Positions 55,822-64,000 of a stretch of DNA of 64,000 nt are shown here, piece after piece; within the stretch, counting starts at the first letter, position 1, and each line of letters starts with the position of its first letter. The translations under genes and the position numbers were made by a program. The notes below the pieces were generated by a model. It did not search any database. It was not told where the DNA came from and saw only the letters and a program-made list of their open reading frames with translations. The stretch comes from Pararhodobacter oceanensis (GTDB lineage Bacteria > Pseudomonadota > Alphaproteobacteria > Rhodobacterales > Rhodobacteraceae). Location of the stretch: positions 558,001-622,000 of the forward strand of contig NZ_QDKM01000002.1 of NCBI RefSeq assembly GCF_003076755.1, written 5' to 3'.

Positions 55822-56601
55822 ATGAGCGACGAGCCGCAGAACGAGTGCGAGGATGCCACTCTTGGGGATGAGATCGGTGGCGACCGCGTGTCGATGCCGA
55901 TCCTCAGCTTGCTGCCCAATCTGGTGACGCTGATCGGATTGAGCGCCGGGCTGACCTCGATCCGCTATGTTTTGCAGGAAAACTATCAGGTCGCGGCGGC
56001 GCTATTGGTGGTGGCGGCGCTGATTGACGGGCTCGACGGGCTGTTGGCGCGCAAATTGAACGCCGCGAGCCATTTTGGAGCGGAGCTCGATTCGCTATCG
56101 GATTTCCTCTGTTTCGGGGTCGCGCCCGGCATATTTATCTATCACTTCACCCTACATTCCGTGCCGGGGCTGGGGTGGGTTTTCGTTCTCGTTTATGCGC
56201 TCAGCGCCTGTTTGCGGTTGGCGCGGTTTAATGTCAGCCGGAATGCGCCCGCGCCGCAGGGAAAAGCGCATTTTGTCGGCGTTCCGGCGCCGGCGGGGGC
56301 GATGTTGGCGCTGTTTCCGGTGTTTCTGGCGCTGGCGGGCTGGTTCGAGACGCGGGAGTGGCCGATTTTGGTGGCGATCTATCTGGGCGGGGTCGGGGTT
56401 TTGATGATCTCGCGGGTGCCGACGCCCTCGCCGAAGGCGATCAATGTGCCGCGCAACCGGGCGATCTGGGTTTTGATGGGCGTCGCGGTGGTGGTCGGGG
56501 CTTTGGCGACGCGGCCCTGGGCGGTTTTGGCGCTGCTCTGTGTGATTTATCTGGCGGTTTTGCTGCGCCAAGCCTGGGCCCGTCGCGGCACCTGGAGGTG
56601 A
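55822..56601 (+). CDS. pssA: CDP-diacylglycerol-serine O-phosphatidyltransferase
   Basis: 259 residues with about six membrane helices. The CDP-alcohol phosphotransferase motif is complete: DGLDGLLARKLNAASHFGAE followed by LDSLSD. Makes phosphatidylserine from CDP-diacylglycerol and serine, the substrate for Psd encoded just upstream. ATG 55822. Ends 37 bases before a tRNA-Asp promoter. Confidence 0.93.
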   Translation: MSDEPQNECEDATLGDEIGGDRVSMPILSLLPNLVTLIGLSAGLTSIRYVLQENYQVAAALLVVAALIDGLDGLLARKLNAASHFGAELDSLSDFLCFGVAPGIFIYHFTLHSVPGLGWVFVLVYALSACLRLARFNVSRNAPAPQGKAHFVGVPAPAGAMLALFPVFLALAGWFETREWPILVAIYLGGVGVLMISRVPTPSPKAINVPRNRAIWVLMGVAVVVGALATRPWAVLALLCVIYLAVLLRQAWARRGTWR

Positions 56602-56638
56602 GGCGAGGTCAGGGCGGTAAGATTGCTGCTTTTCCTGC

Positions 56639-56667
56639 TTGACGCCCCGACGGGGGGCCGCTATCTC
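56639..56667 (+). promoter_or_regulatory. Sigma-70 promoter of the first tRNA-Asp
   Basis: TTGACG (-35, 56639-56644), 17-base spacer, TATCTC (-10, 56662-56667), 11 bases before the mature tRNA end. The same TTGACGCCCC...CTATCT arrangement precedes the second copy. Confidence 0.8.
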
Positions 56668-56678
56668 AGGCCCATCGC

Positions 56679-56755
56679 GCGGTTGTAGCTCAGTTGGTTA
56701 GAGTACCGGCCTGTCACGCCGGGGGTCGCGGGTTCGAGCCCCGTCAACCGCGCCA
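56679..56755 (+). tRNA. tRNA-Asp (anticodon GTC), copy 1
   Basis: 77 nt. Acceptor GCGGTTG/CAACCGC, D stem GCTC/GAGT, anticodon loop CTGTCAC (GTC), T loop TTCGAGC, 3' GCCA encoded. Identical in sequence to the copy at 57481. Confidence 0.97.
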
Positions 56756-56764
56756 CTTGAATTC

Positions 56765-56789
56765 AGGCCCCCTTTGCGGGGCCTTTTTT
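56765..56789 (+). terminator. Rho-independent terminator of tRNA-Asp copy 1
   Basis: AGGCCCC-CTTTGC-GGGGCCT stem (56765-56784) running straight into a T-run to 56789. Canonical. No equal structure follows the second tRNA. Confidence 0.88.
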
Positions 56790-56865
56790 CATCGCTAACA
56801 GCCAGCTGTCCCACGGGTGGGACATGGGGCGGACCCTGATAAATCAACGGCTTAGACGGGCGCAT

Positions 56866-57318
56866 TTACCCTGTGTTAAGCAAGTTAACCCGTTCCATGA
56901 TCTTTTCCGCGATACCCTCGGGGCCCTGACGATAGAGGATCACCGATACATCCACCGGCTGGTCCCTGTCGCGCAGATATACGGTGATGAAATCCTGCTG
57001 GCGGCTGCTTGTGCCGGAGGCGAGGGCGGCCTGATCCTGCACGATCCGGCTGCCGTGGTCGATCTCGGCAATCTGGGCATAGGCAAACCGGTGTTTACCA
57101 ATTTTCACATGATCACCGCGCAATTCGGCAACTTTGAGCCAAAATAGCGCGAGGCTCATAACCAGGAAAATACCGCCGCAGATCACGAAACTTAGGGCAA
57201 TGCCATGTTCAGGCTCGCCGATAAACGCGGCGCCCACGGCGATAAACCCAAGCGAGATCGCAACTGCGACCATGGCAAAGCGCCGGTCAAGATAGAGATA
57301 CTCATCATCCACTTGCAA
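56866..57318 (-). CDS. Hypothetical membrane protein between the tRNA-Asp genes
   Basis: 150 residues. Two membrane helices (FAMVAVAISLGFIAVGAAFI at 14-33 and GIALSFVICGGIFLVMSLAL at about 39-58), then a soluble domain with GDHVKIGKHRFAYAQIAEID and DFITVYLRDRDQPVDVSVIL, resembling a small PH-like (bPH) fold after two helices. No family named with confidence. It lies on the opposite strand to both tRNA genes and separates them. No clear ribosome site. Confidence 0.65.
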   Translation of the reverse strand: MQVDDEYLYLDRRFAMVAVAISLGFIAVGAAFIGEPEHGIALSFVICGGIFLVMSLALFWLKVAELRGDHVKIGKHRFAYAQIAEIDHGSRIVQDQAALASGTSSRQQDFITVYLRDRDQPVDVSVILYRQGPEGIAEKIMERVNLLNTG

Positions 57319-57440
57319 AACTTAGAGTAAAAAGCCACGCGTTTTCAAGCGTGACCTATGGATTTTCCACATAGAATGCGCCTTTGCCCCCCAACCGGGC
57401 GGTGATTTCGCATTTCGCCGCGATCCGCGCTGTTTCTTGC

Positions 57441-57469
57441 TTGACGCCCCGCGGCCCGTGGCCTATCTG
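57441..57469 (+). promoter_or_regulatory. Sigma-70 promoter of the second tRNA-Asp
   Basis: TTGACG (57441-57446), 17-base spacer, TATCTG (57464-57469). The surrounding TTGCTTGACGCCCC matches the first copy, so promoter and tRNA were duplicated together. Confidence 0.8.
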
Positions 57470-57480
57470 ACGGCCATCGC

Positions 57481-57557
57481 GCGGTTGTAGCTCAGTTGGT
57501 TAGAGTACCGGCCTGTCACGCCGGGGGTCGCGGGTTCGAGCCCCGTCAACCGCGCCA
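57481..57557 (+). tRNA. tRNA-Asp (anticodon GTC), copy 2
   Basis: 77 nt, same sequence as copy 1, including encoded CCA and anticodon loop CTGTCAC. 84 bases upstream of murD. Confidence 0.97.
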
Positions 57558-57640
57558 CTTTCCCTCCCTTTGATCTGAATGCTTTCGCTTTTTCGACGGC
57601 TCGGCTATGGTGCCGCCTGTCACAGTGGATCGGGTGAATT

Positions 57641-59029
57641 ATGATTACCGTTCAAGGGTTTGAAGGCCTGCGCGTTGGCGTTTTGGGGCTTGGCCGTTCG
57701 GGGTTGGCGACCTGTGCGGCGCTGGCTGCGGGCGGCGCCGAGGTCTGCGCATGGGACGATAGCGCCGAGGGCCGCGCCAAGGCCGAAGCGGCGGGATTCG
57801 CCTGTGTGGATTTGACCCGACAGGACGCGGTGCCGCAGCTATCAGTGCTGATCACCTCACCGGGCATCCCGCATCTGTTTCCCAAACCGCATCCGGTGAT
57901 CGCCGCTGCGCTGCAGGCCGGGGTGCCGGTGGACAACGATATCGGGCTGTTTTTCCGCGCGCTGACCGATAGCGACGAGCCACCGAAAGTGGTCTGCGTG
58001 ACCGGCTCGAACGGCAAATCGACGACCACGGCGCTGATCGCCCATGTGCTGAATGAGGCCGGACGCGCGGTCGAAGTGGCGGGCAATATCGGCACCGGCG
58101 TCTTGGCGATTGACCTGCCGGGCGAGGACGGCGTGGTGGTGCTGGAATTGAGCAGCTACCAGAGCGATCTGGCGCGGATACTGGCGCCGGATGTGGCGGT
58201 GTTTACCAACTTCTCCCCCGATCATCTGGACCGGCACGGCGGATTGGGCGGCTATTTTGCCGCCAAGCGTCGCCTGTTTTCCGAAGGCGCGCCAGCCCGC
58301 GCGGTGATCGGCGTCGATGAGCCCGAGGGGCAATATCTGGCGATGCAATACGCCGAAGATGCGCAGGATAGCCGCGCGATCCGCATCTCCTCGGGGCAAA
58401 GACTGCAGGGGCAGGGCTGGTCGGTGTTTGCGCGTCGCGGGCATCTGGCGGAATGGCGCGGCGGGCGGCAGGTGGCCTCGATTGACCTGCGCAATATTCC
58501 CGGATTGCCCGGTGCGCATAACCATCAGAACGCCTGTGCCGCCTATGCCGCGTTGCGCGCTCTGGGGCTGGCGCCGCGCGGCATTGAGGCGGGGTTAACC
58601 AGTTTCAAAGGCTTGCCGCACCGCAGCCAATTGATCGCCGAGAAAGACGGCGTGCGCTATGTGAACGACAGTAAGGCGACCAATGTTGATAGCGCCGCCA
58701 AGGCGTTACAGGCCTTTCCTAAGATCCGCTGGATCGCCGGAGGCCTGGGCAAGGACGGCGGGCTGGAGGCTTTGGTGCCGCATTTGGGCGCGGTGGTCAA
58801 AGCCTATATGATCGGCCATTCGGCGCGCGATTTCGCACTGCAATTGGGCGACACACCGCATGAAATCTGCGAGACCATGGCCCGCGCGGTGGCGCGCGCG
58901 GTGGCCGAAGCCGAGCCGGGCGAGGTGGTGCTGCTGGCGCCCGCCGCCGCCAGTTTCGATCAATATCCCGATTTCGAGAAACGCGGCGAGGATTTCACCG
59001 CCCTTGTGCAGGCGGCACTCAACGGCTAA
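57641..59029 (+). CDS. murD: UDP-N-acetylmuramoyl-L-alanine:D-glutamate ligase
   Basis: 462 residues. N-terminal [23 protein letters not shown] loop [40 protein letters not shown] and [19 protein letters not shown], then [20 protein letters not shown]. Adds D-glutamate to the peptidoglycan precursor in the cytoplasm. First wall gene after the tRNA; mraY and murF, usually upstream, are missing here. Confidence 0.95.
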   Translation: MITVQGFEGLRVGVLGLGRSGLATCAALAAGGAEVCAWDDSAEGRAKAEAAGFACVDLTRQDAVPQLSVLITSPGIPHLFPKPHPVIAAALQAGVPVDNDIGLFFRALTDSDEPPKVVCVTGSNGKSTTTALIAHVLNEAGRAVEVAGNIGTGVLAIDLPGEDGVVVLELSSYQSDLARILAPDVAVFTNFSPDHLDRHGGLGGYFAAKRRLFSEGAPARAVIGVDEPEGQYLAMQYAEDAQDSRAIRISSGQRLQGQGWSVFARRGHLAEWRGGRQVASIDLRNIPGLPGAHNHQNACAAYAALRALGLAPRGIEAGLTSFKGLPHRSQLIAEKDGVRYVNDSKATNVDSAAKALQAFPKIRWIAGGLGKDGGLEALVPHLGAVVKAYMIGHSARDFALQLGDTPHEICETMARAVARAVAEAEPGEVVLLAPAAASFDQYPDFEKRGEDFTALVQAALNG

Positions 59030-59078
59030 CACGCCGGGCCGGCCGGACCTGCCGGTGTGAGCGAGTGAAAGCGTTACC

Positions 59079-60011
59079 ATGTCCCAAATGCCCCTTGAAC
59101 CTGCGCCGCCGCAAGCCCCGGCGGGCGATACGCTTAGCGGATTTCTTCTGGCGCTCGGGGCCTATCTGATCTGGGGCGGGCTGCCGCTTTATCTGCATGC
59201 GCTTAACCATATTCCGCTGACCGAAATTTTGGCCCATCGGGTGATCTGGTCGGTGCCGGTGGCGCTGATCGTGCTGTTGATCCTCGGGCGGACGGCGGAT
59301 TTACGCCGCGCCATCGTGCAGCCGCGGATGCTGGCCATGGCCGGATTGACCGCGTCGCTGGTGACGGTGAATTGGGGCGTTTACCTTTATGCGATCCAGT
59401 CCGGGCAGGTGCTTTCGGCGGCACTCGGCTATTACATCAATCCAATTTTCAGCATTTTCCTCGGGGCGGTGATCTTGCGCGAAAGGCTGACTGTGGCACA
59501 ATGGTGCGCGGTGGCGCTGGCCGGTGCAGCGGTCGCCGTTTTGACATGGGAGGCGGGCAGCCTGCCGATCCTCTCGCTGGCGCTGACCGTCAGCTGGGGC
59601 TTTTATGCGCTGGCCAAACGCGCCTTGCCCATCGGGCCCAATCAGGGATTCACGCTGGAGGTGATCCTGCTGTTTCCCTTTGGTCTGGGCTATCTGATCT
59701 ATCTCGTCAGCCGGGGCGAGATGCAGTTCGGCTCGGTTGGCGGCGTCGATACATTACTGCTGGTCGGCTGCGGTGTGGTGACGGCGGTGCCTTTGATGCT
59801 TTATGCCAATGGCGCCAAACAGTTGCGGCTGACCACGATTGCCTTGATGCAATATATCGCGCCGACCTTCATTATGGGCGCGGCGGTTTTCGTGTTTAAC
59901 GAGCCGTTTATCGGCGCCAAACAACTGGCTTTTCCGATGATCTGGGCGGCCTTGGTGCTGTATTCCGCCGATTTGATCTGGCGGCGGCGGCGTTCGGTCG
60001 CAAGCCCCTAG
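59079..60011 (+). CDS. rarD: RarD-type EamA transporter
   Basis: 310 residues, about ten membrane helices. Family marks: FLLALGAYLIWGGLPLYLHA, ALNHIPLTEILAHRVIWSVP, VNWGVYLYAIQSGQVLSAAL and GYYINPIFSIFLGAVILRER. Named after chloramphenicol sensitivity in other bacteria; true cargo unknown. It sits inside the wall-synthesis cluster between murD and ftsW, same strand, an unusual guest. Confidence 0.88.
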   Translation: MSQMPLEPAPPQAPAGDTLSGFLLALGAYLIWGGLPLYLHALNHIPLTEILAHRVIWSVPVALIVLLILGRTADLRRAIVQPRMLAMAGLTASLVTVNWGVYLYAIQSGQVLSAALGYYINPIFSIFLGAVILRERLTVAQWCAVALAGAAVAVLTWEAGSLPILSLALTVSWGFYALAKRALPIGPNQGFTLEVILLFPFGLGYLIYLVSRGEMQFGSVGGVDTLLLVGCGVVTAVPLMLYANGAKQLRLTTIALMQYIAPTFIMGAAVFVFNEPFIGAKQLAFPMIWAALVLYSADLIWRRRRSVASP

Positions 60012-60090
60012 CCTTGGCGCGGCATCCGCGTTATCCTTGCCACCAGACCCGGAAAACGGGCGAACCATAGGCAATGAGAGCAGCCCAACC

Positions 60091-61257
60091 ATGACAGAAA
60101 TGGTCCATGGCACCATGCCCGTTTACACGGGCGAACCGGTGTTGTCGCGCTGGTGGCGCACGGTCGACCGCTGGACAATTTCCTGCGTTTTACTTCTGGT
60201 CGGCATCGGCCTGCTGCTGGCGCTGGCCTCATCGCCGCCACTCGCGGCGCGTAACCACTTGTCACCCTTTCATTATTTCCAGCGGCATGTGGTCTATGCC
60301 ACGCTGTCGATGGCGATGATGTTCGTCGTTTCGATGCAATCGCCCAACACGATCCGGCGCTGGGGCGTCTTGGGATTCGTCCTGGGGTTCGGCACGCTGG
60401 CGCTCTTGCCTTTCATCGGCAGCGATTTCGGCAAGGGCGCGGTGCGCTGGTTGAGCTTCGGCTTCACCACCATCCAGCCTTCGGAATTTGTTAAGCCTTG
60501 TCTGGCAGTCTGCGGCGCATGGCTTTTGGCGGCGGGGCAGGATTTGAACGGCCCGCCGGGCAAAATGCTATCGCTGGCGGCGGTCTTGTCGACGGTGTTC
60601 CTGCTGGTGTTGCAGCCCGACTTTGGCCAGTCGGTGTTGATCCTGTTTGGCTGGGGGGTGATGTATTTCATCTCGGGCGCGCCGATGGTGTTGATCCTCG
60701 GATTGGCGGGAACGGCCGTTTTGGGCGGCGTGGCGGCTTATAACGGCTCCGAGCATTTCGCGCGCCGCATTGATGGATTCTGGGCCGCCGAGGTCGATGC
60801 GCGGTCGCAGCTGGGCTATGCGGCCTCGGCGATCCAGGAGGGCGGATTATTCGGGCTCGGAGTGGGCGAGGGGCAGGTGAAATGGCAACTGCCTGACGCG
60901 CATACGGATTTCGTGATTGCCGTCGCGGCTGAGGAATACGGTTTTGTGATGGTCGCCCTGATCATCGCGCTTTATGCGGTGATCTGTTTACGTGCGCTGT
61001 CACGGTTAACGCGGGAGCGTGATATGTTCATCCGGCTGGCCGGTTCGGGGCTGGCGGCGATGATTTCGGCGCAGGCGATGATCAATATGGGCGTCGCGGT
61101 GCGCTTGCTGCCTGCCAAGGGGATGACGCTGCCGTTTATCAGCCAAGGCGGATCGTCGCTCTTGGCGATGGGGATCATGGTCGGCATGTTGCTGGCCTTG
61201 ACGCGCAGCCGCCCGCAGGGTGAAATCAGCGACCATTTGCTGACACGGGGGCGGTGA
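60091..61257 (+). CDS. ftsW: Septal peptidoglycan polymerase FtsW
   Basis: 388-residue SEDS membrane protein with about ten helices. Conserved segments: [60 protein letters not shown] and [20 protein letters not shown], which hold the SEDS catalytic Asp region. Polymerises glycan strands at the division site with a class B PBP. ATG 60091 with GAGAG upstream; the frame is open 18 codons further. Stop overlaps murG. Confidence 0.94.
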   Translation: MTEMVHGTMPVYTGEPVLSRWWRTVDRWTISCVLLLVGIGLLLALASSPPLAARNHLSPFHYFQRHVVYATLSMAMMFVVSMQSPNTIRRWGVLGFVLGFGTLALLPFIGSDFGKGAVRWLSFGFTTIQPSEFVKPCLAVCGAWLLAAGQDLNGPPGKMLSLAAVLSTVFLLVLQPDFGQSVLILFGWGVMYFISGAPMVLILGLAGTAVLGGVAAYNGSEHFARRIDGFWAAEVDARSQLGYAASAIQEGGLFGLGVGEGQVKWQLPDAHTDFVIAVAAEEYGFVMVALIIALYAVICLRALSRLTRERDMFIRLAGSGLAAMISAQAMINMGVAVRLLPAKGMTLPFISQGGSSLLAMGIMVGMLLALTRSRPQGEISDHLLTRGR

Positions 61258-62378
61258 TGACCAAGAGGCGCACAGACAAAACCCCGCTGGTGGTGATCGC
61301 CGCCGGGGGGACCGGCGGGCATATGTTCCCGGCCCAGGCCTTGGCCGAGGATATGCTCGGGCGCGGCTGGCGGGTGGTCTTATCGACCGATGCACGGGGC
61401 GCGCGCTATGCGGGCGGTTTCCCCGAGGCGGTCGGGCGGCGCAGGGTGGCCTCGGCGACCTTTGCGCGCGGCGGGGCCTTGGCGAAATTATTGGTGCCGT
61501 TCAAAGTGTTGGGCGGAATTGCCTCGGCCACCGCGGCGATGATTATCGACCGTCCGGCGGTGGTGGCAGGCTTTGGCGGCTACCCCTCGATCCCGGCTTT
61601 GGCGGCGGCGTGGATCCTGCGCATTCCACGGCTGATCCATGAGCAAAACGGTGTTTTGGGGCGCGTTAACCAAGTGTTCGCGCGCCGCGTTTCGGCGGTG
61701 GCTTGCGGCACTTGGCCGACGGTTTTGCCCGCTGGCATTGCCGGATATGACATTGGCAATCCGGTGCGCGCCACGGTCCGCGAACGCACCGCCGCGCCCT
61801 ATATTCCGCCCGGTGACTACCCGATGAGCGTGGTGATCCTTGGCGGCAGTCAGGGCGCGCGCATTCTCTCGGATGTGGTGCCCGCGGCGATGCAATTGGT
61901 GCCGCCCGAGGTGCGCCAGTATCTGCGGGTTGCGCAACAGGCGCGGCCCGAGGATCTGGAGCGCGTGCAGGCGGCATATGAGGCGGCGGATATTCCTGCC
62001 GACGTGGCGCCGTTTTTCGACGATGTTCCGCGACTGTTTTCCGAGGCGCAATTGGTGATTTCGCGCGCCGGAGCCTCGACGCTGGCGGATTTGACGGTGA
62101 TCGGACGGCCCTCGATTCTGGTGCCTTTGGCCGCTGCGCTGCGCGATGAACAGACCGCCAATGCGCGCGGACTGGTTAATGCAGGGGCGGCGGTATTGAT
62201 GCCCGAAAGCCAGTTCACCCCCGAGGCGCTGGCCGAGCAGATCACCACGATATTAACCATGCCCCGCGCGGCGCTACAGATGGCCCATGCGGCGACCGGA
62301 TTGGGCAAACCCGATGCCGCCGCTGAATTGGCCGATCTGGCCGAGCGCTTGGCCGGACCTCCGCCCGCCGGACATTAA
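61257..62378 (+). CDS. murG: N-acetylglucosaminyltransferase MurG
   Basis: 373 residues. [20 protein letters not shown] at the start (UDP-GlcNAc/lipid I site), [32 protein letters not shown] and the C-lobe [20 protein letters not shown] and [20 protein letters not shown]. Makes lipid II at the inner face of the membrane. ATG 61257 shares its A with the ftsW stop (TGATG); GTG at 61254 is possible. Confidence 0.94.
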   Translation: MTKRRTDKTPLVVIAAGGTGGHMFPAQALAEDMLGRGWRVVLSTDARGARYAGGFPEAVGRRRVASATFARGGALAKLLVPFKVLGGIASATAAMIIDRPAVVAGFGGYPSIPALAAAWILRIPRLIHEQNGVLGRVNQVFARRVSAVACGTWPTVLPAGIAGYDIGNPVRATVRERTAAPYIPPGDYPMSVVILGGSQGARILSDVVPAAMQLVPPEVRQYLRVAQQARPEDLERVQAAYEAADIPADVAPFFDDVPRLFSEAQLVISRAGASTLADLTVIGRPSILVPLAAALRDEQTANARGLVNAGAAVLMPESQFTPEALAEQITTILTMPRAALQMAHAATGLGKPDAAAELADLAERLAGPPPAGH

Positions 62379-62396
62379 CCATTGAAAGCCCCCGAT

Positions 62397-63815
62397 ATGA
62401 CGACGCGCACCCTGCTGCCGCACGACCTTGGCCCGCTTCACTTCATTGGCATTGGCGGCATCGGCATGTCGGGCATTGCGGAAATCCTGCTGCAAACAGG
62501 GTTCAAAGTGCAGGGGTCCGACGCCAGATCCAGCGCGATTACTGAGCGGTTGGCGGGTCTGGGCGCGACGGTTTTTGAGGGGCATGCGGGCGAAAATCTG
62601 GGCGATGCGGCGGTGATCGTGGCCTCGACCGCGATCAAACCCAGCAACCCCGAGATGGCGGCAGCGCAGGCGCGCGGCATTCCGGTGGTGCGCCGCGCCG
62701 AGATGCTGGCGGAATTGATGCGGCTGCGCCCGTCGATCTCGGTCGCCGGCACCCATGGCAAAACCACCACCACCACGATGATGGCGGCGATGCTGGACGC
62801 GGGCGGATTTGACCCGACGGTGGTCAATGGCGGGGTGCTGCATGCCTATGGGTCGAACGCGCGGGCGGGCAGCGGCGACTGGATGGTGGTCGAGGCCGAT
62901 GAGAGCGACGGTTCGTTCAATCTGCTGCCGACGCAGATCGCAGTGGTCACCAATATGGACCCCGAACATCTGGAGCATTGGGGCTCTTTCGATGCGCTAC
63001 GCGCAGGCTTCGATGCCTTTTTGAACCGCATTCCGTTTTACGGGGTTGCGGTGCTGTGTACCGATCACGCGGAAGTCGCGGCGCTGGCCGAACGGGTGAA
63101 GAACCGGCGGATCGTCAGTTTTGGCTTCAACGCGGGCGCCGATGTGCAGGCCAAAGGTCTGACGTTCGAAAAGGGTAAGGCTTTCTTTGATATCCGGGTA
63201 AATTTAGGTGGTAATAGTCGGATTATTGAAAGTTGCGAATTGCCAATGCCCGGCGATCACAACGTCTCGAACGCGCTGTCGGCGGTGGCCGTGGGGCTGG
63301 AACTGGGCATGAGCGACGATCAAATCCGCGCCGCGCTCAAAGGGTTCCAAGGCGTCGGGCGGCGCTTTACACGCGTCGGCGAGGTGGGTGGGGTCACGAT
63401 CATTGACGACTATGGCCATCATCCCGTTGAAATTGCAGCCGCAATCAAGGCCGCGCGGCAATCCGTTGAGGAGGGCGCGCGGGTGTTTGCGGTGCATCAG
63501 CCGCACCGATTCTCGCGCTTGCATGCGCTGTTCGACGATTTCGCGCGTTGCTTTGATGGGGCCGATTTCGTCGCGATTTCAGAGGTTTACGCTGCGGGGG
63601 AGGCGCCAATAGAGGGCGCTGATCATCAGGCTTTGGTGGTGGCCATTCAGGCGCAGGGCCATCCGCAGGCACGGGCGCTGAATTCCGAGGCGGAACTGGC
63701 GGATTTGGTGCGCGCGCAGGCGCGGCCCGGTGATATTGTGGTCTGCCTTGGTGCGGGGACGATTTCGGCTTGGGCGCAGGCGCTGCCCACGCATCTGCAG
63801 GGGGCGGGCACATGA
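62397..63815 (+). CDS. murC: UDP-N-acetylmuramate:L-alanine ligase
   Basis: 472 residues. [23 protein letters not shown] loop [60 protein letters not shown] and [18 protein letters not shown]. First amino-acid addition to UDP-MurNAc. ATG 62397 with GAAAG upstream is preferred over TTG 62382. The stop overlaps the next start (ATGA). Confidence 0.95.
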   Translation: MTTRTLLPHDLGPLHFIGIGGIGMSGIAEILLQTGFKVQGSDARSSAITERLAGLGATVFEGHAGENLGDAAVIVASTAIKPSNPEMAAAQARGIPVVRRAEMLAELMRLRPSISVAGTHGKTTTTTMMAAMLDAGGFDPTVVNGGVLHAYGSNARAGSGDWMVVEADESDGSFNLLPTQIAVVTNMDPEHLEHWGSFDALRAGFDAFLNRIPFYGVAVLCTDHAEVAALAERVKNRRIVSFGFNAGADVQAKGLTFEKGKAFFDIRVNLGGNSRIIESCELPMPGDHNVSNALSAVAVGLELGMSDDQIRAALKGFQGVGRRFTRVGEVGGVTIIDDYGHHPVEIAAAIKAARQSVEEGARVFAVHQPHRFSRLHALFDDFARCFDGADFVAISEVYAAGEAPIEGADHQALVVAIQAQGHPQARALNSEAELADLVRAQARPGDIVVCLGAGTISAWAQALPTHLQGAGT

Positions 63816-64000
63816 CCGGCGCACCGTTTTGGGACGCGGCGATCTGGGTGATTCTGGGCCTGATAGGCGGCATTGTGCTGGGCCGCTGGGGCTCGCCGCG
63901 CGCGCCCTTCGTCTTTGCGGTGGTGATCGCCTTGGCGGGCGCTGTCGCGGTGCCGGTGATTTTCATCTGGCAGGGCGCCGAGGGGATCGCGCTGGCGGTG
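63812..64000 (+). CDS. Small membrane protein after murC (partial)
   Basis: 63 residues seen before the window ends. Starts [20 protein letters not shown] with two hydrophobic segments (10-24 and 32-53). Coupled to murC by an ATGA overlap. In Rhodobacterales a short DUF2484-type membrane protein often lies between murC and murB; this may be its counterpart, though the visible part is too short to be sure. Confidence 0.6.
   Translation, partial: MTGAPFWDAAIWVILGLIGGIVLGRWGSPRAPFVFAVVIALAGAVAVPVIFIWQGAEGIALAV

Overview
The window is ordinary chromosome from a GC-rich alphaproteobacterium, most likely a member of the Rhodobacterales (Rhodobacter/Roseobacter type). The main evidence is a SAM/SAH-type riboswitch in front of metK, which is known from this order. 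Support comes from a PccR-type regulator beside propionyl-CoA carboxylase with TTTGCAAA boxes, the miaB-phoH-ybeY-corC-lnt-metK-trmB gene order, and a class II EPSP synthase. I see no rRNA operon, CRISPR array, prophage or complete insertion sequence.

Layout. 1-5.9 kb: an opine or amino-acid catabolic operon on the minus strand (flavin/Fe-S oxidase of the octopine oxidase type plus a polar amino-acid ABC transporter) with a divergent OccR-like LysR regulator. 6.1-11.6 kb: pstSCAB-phoU behind tandem Pho boxes. 11.8-20 kb: tRNA-Arg, a small hydrolase, a creatininase-family protein, thrS, a YmdB-type phosphodiesterase, two transporters and a CAP-domain protein. 20-27 kb: choline uptake (choXWV) divergent from betI-betB-betA, turning choline into glycine betaine. 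27-37.3 kb: propionate module with pccR, an MFS exporter, pccB, two small genes, pccA, a DUF4174 protein and methylmalonyl-CoA mutase. These enzymes carry propionyl-CoA towards succinyl-CoA, although no epimerase gene is present here.

37.6-47.6 kb: miaB, two related envelope proteins, phoH, ybeY, corC, lnt, the riboswitch with metK, and trmB. 47.7-56.6 kb: rluD-like synthase, a repeat-containing lipoprotein, a JmjC-like cupin oxygenase, rpoH, aroA, cmk, psd and pssA. 56.6-57.6 kb: two identical tRNA-Asp genes, each with its own promoter. 57.6-64 kb: a piece of the cell-wall cluster (murD, rarD, ftsW, murG, murC) running off the end.

The most interesting non-coding signals are: a 121-bp element with perfect 12-bp terminal inverted repeats, present twice in opposite orientation; a second short intergenic repeat with four copies; the SAM/SAH riboswitch; PccR-like boxes around pccR and pccB and, oddly, between convergent genes; and G/C-rich hairpins after all three solute-binding-protein genes. 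Among proteins, the best candidates for undescribed biology are the tandem pair sharing a Trp-Val-Asp-Pro...Gly-Cys...His-Trp module (39.2-40.2 kb) and the Tat-like lipoprotein with alternating repeats (49.1-49.5 kb). All assignments come from reading the sequence; no database search was run.
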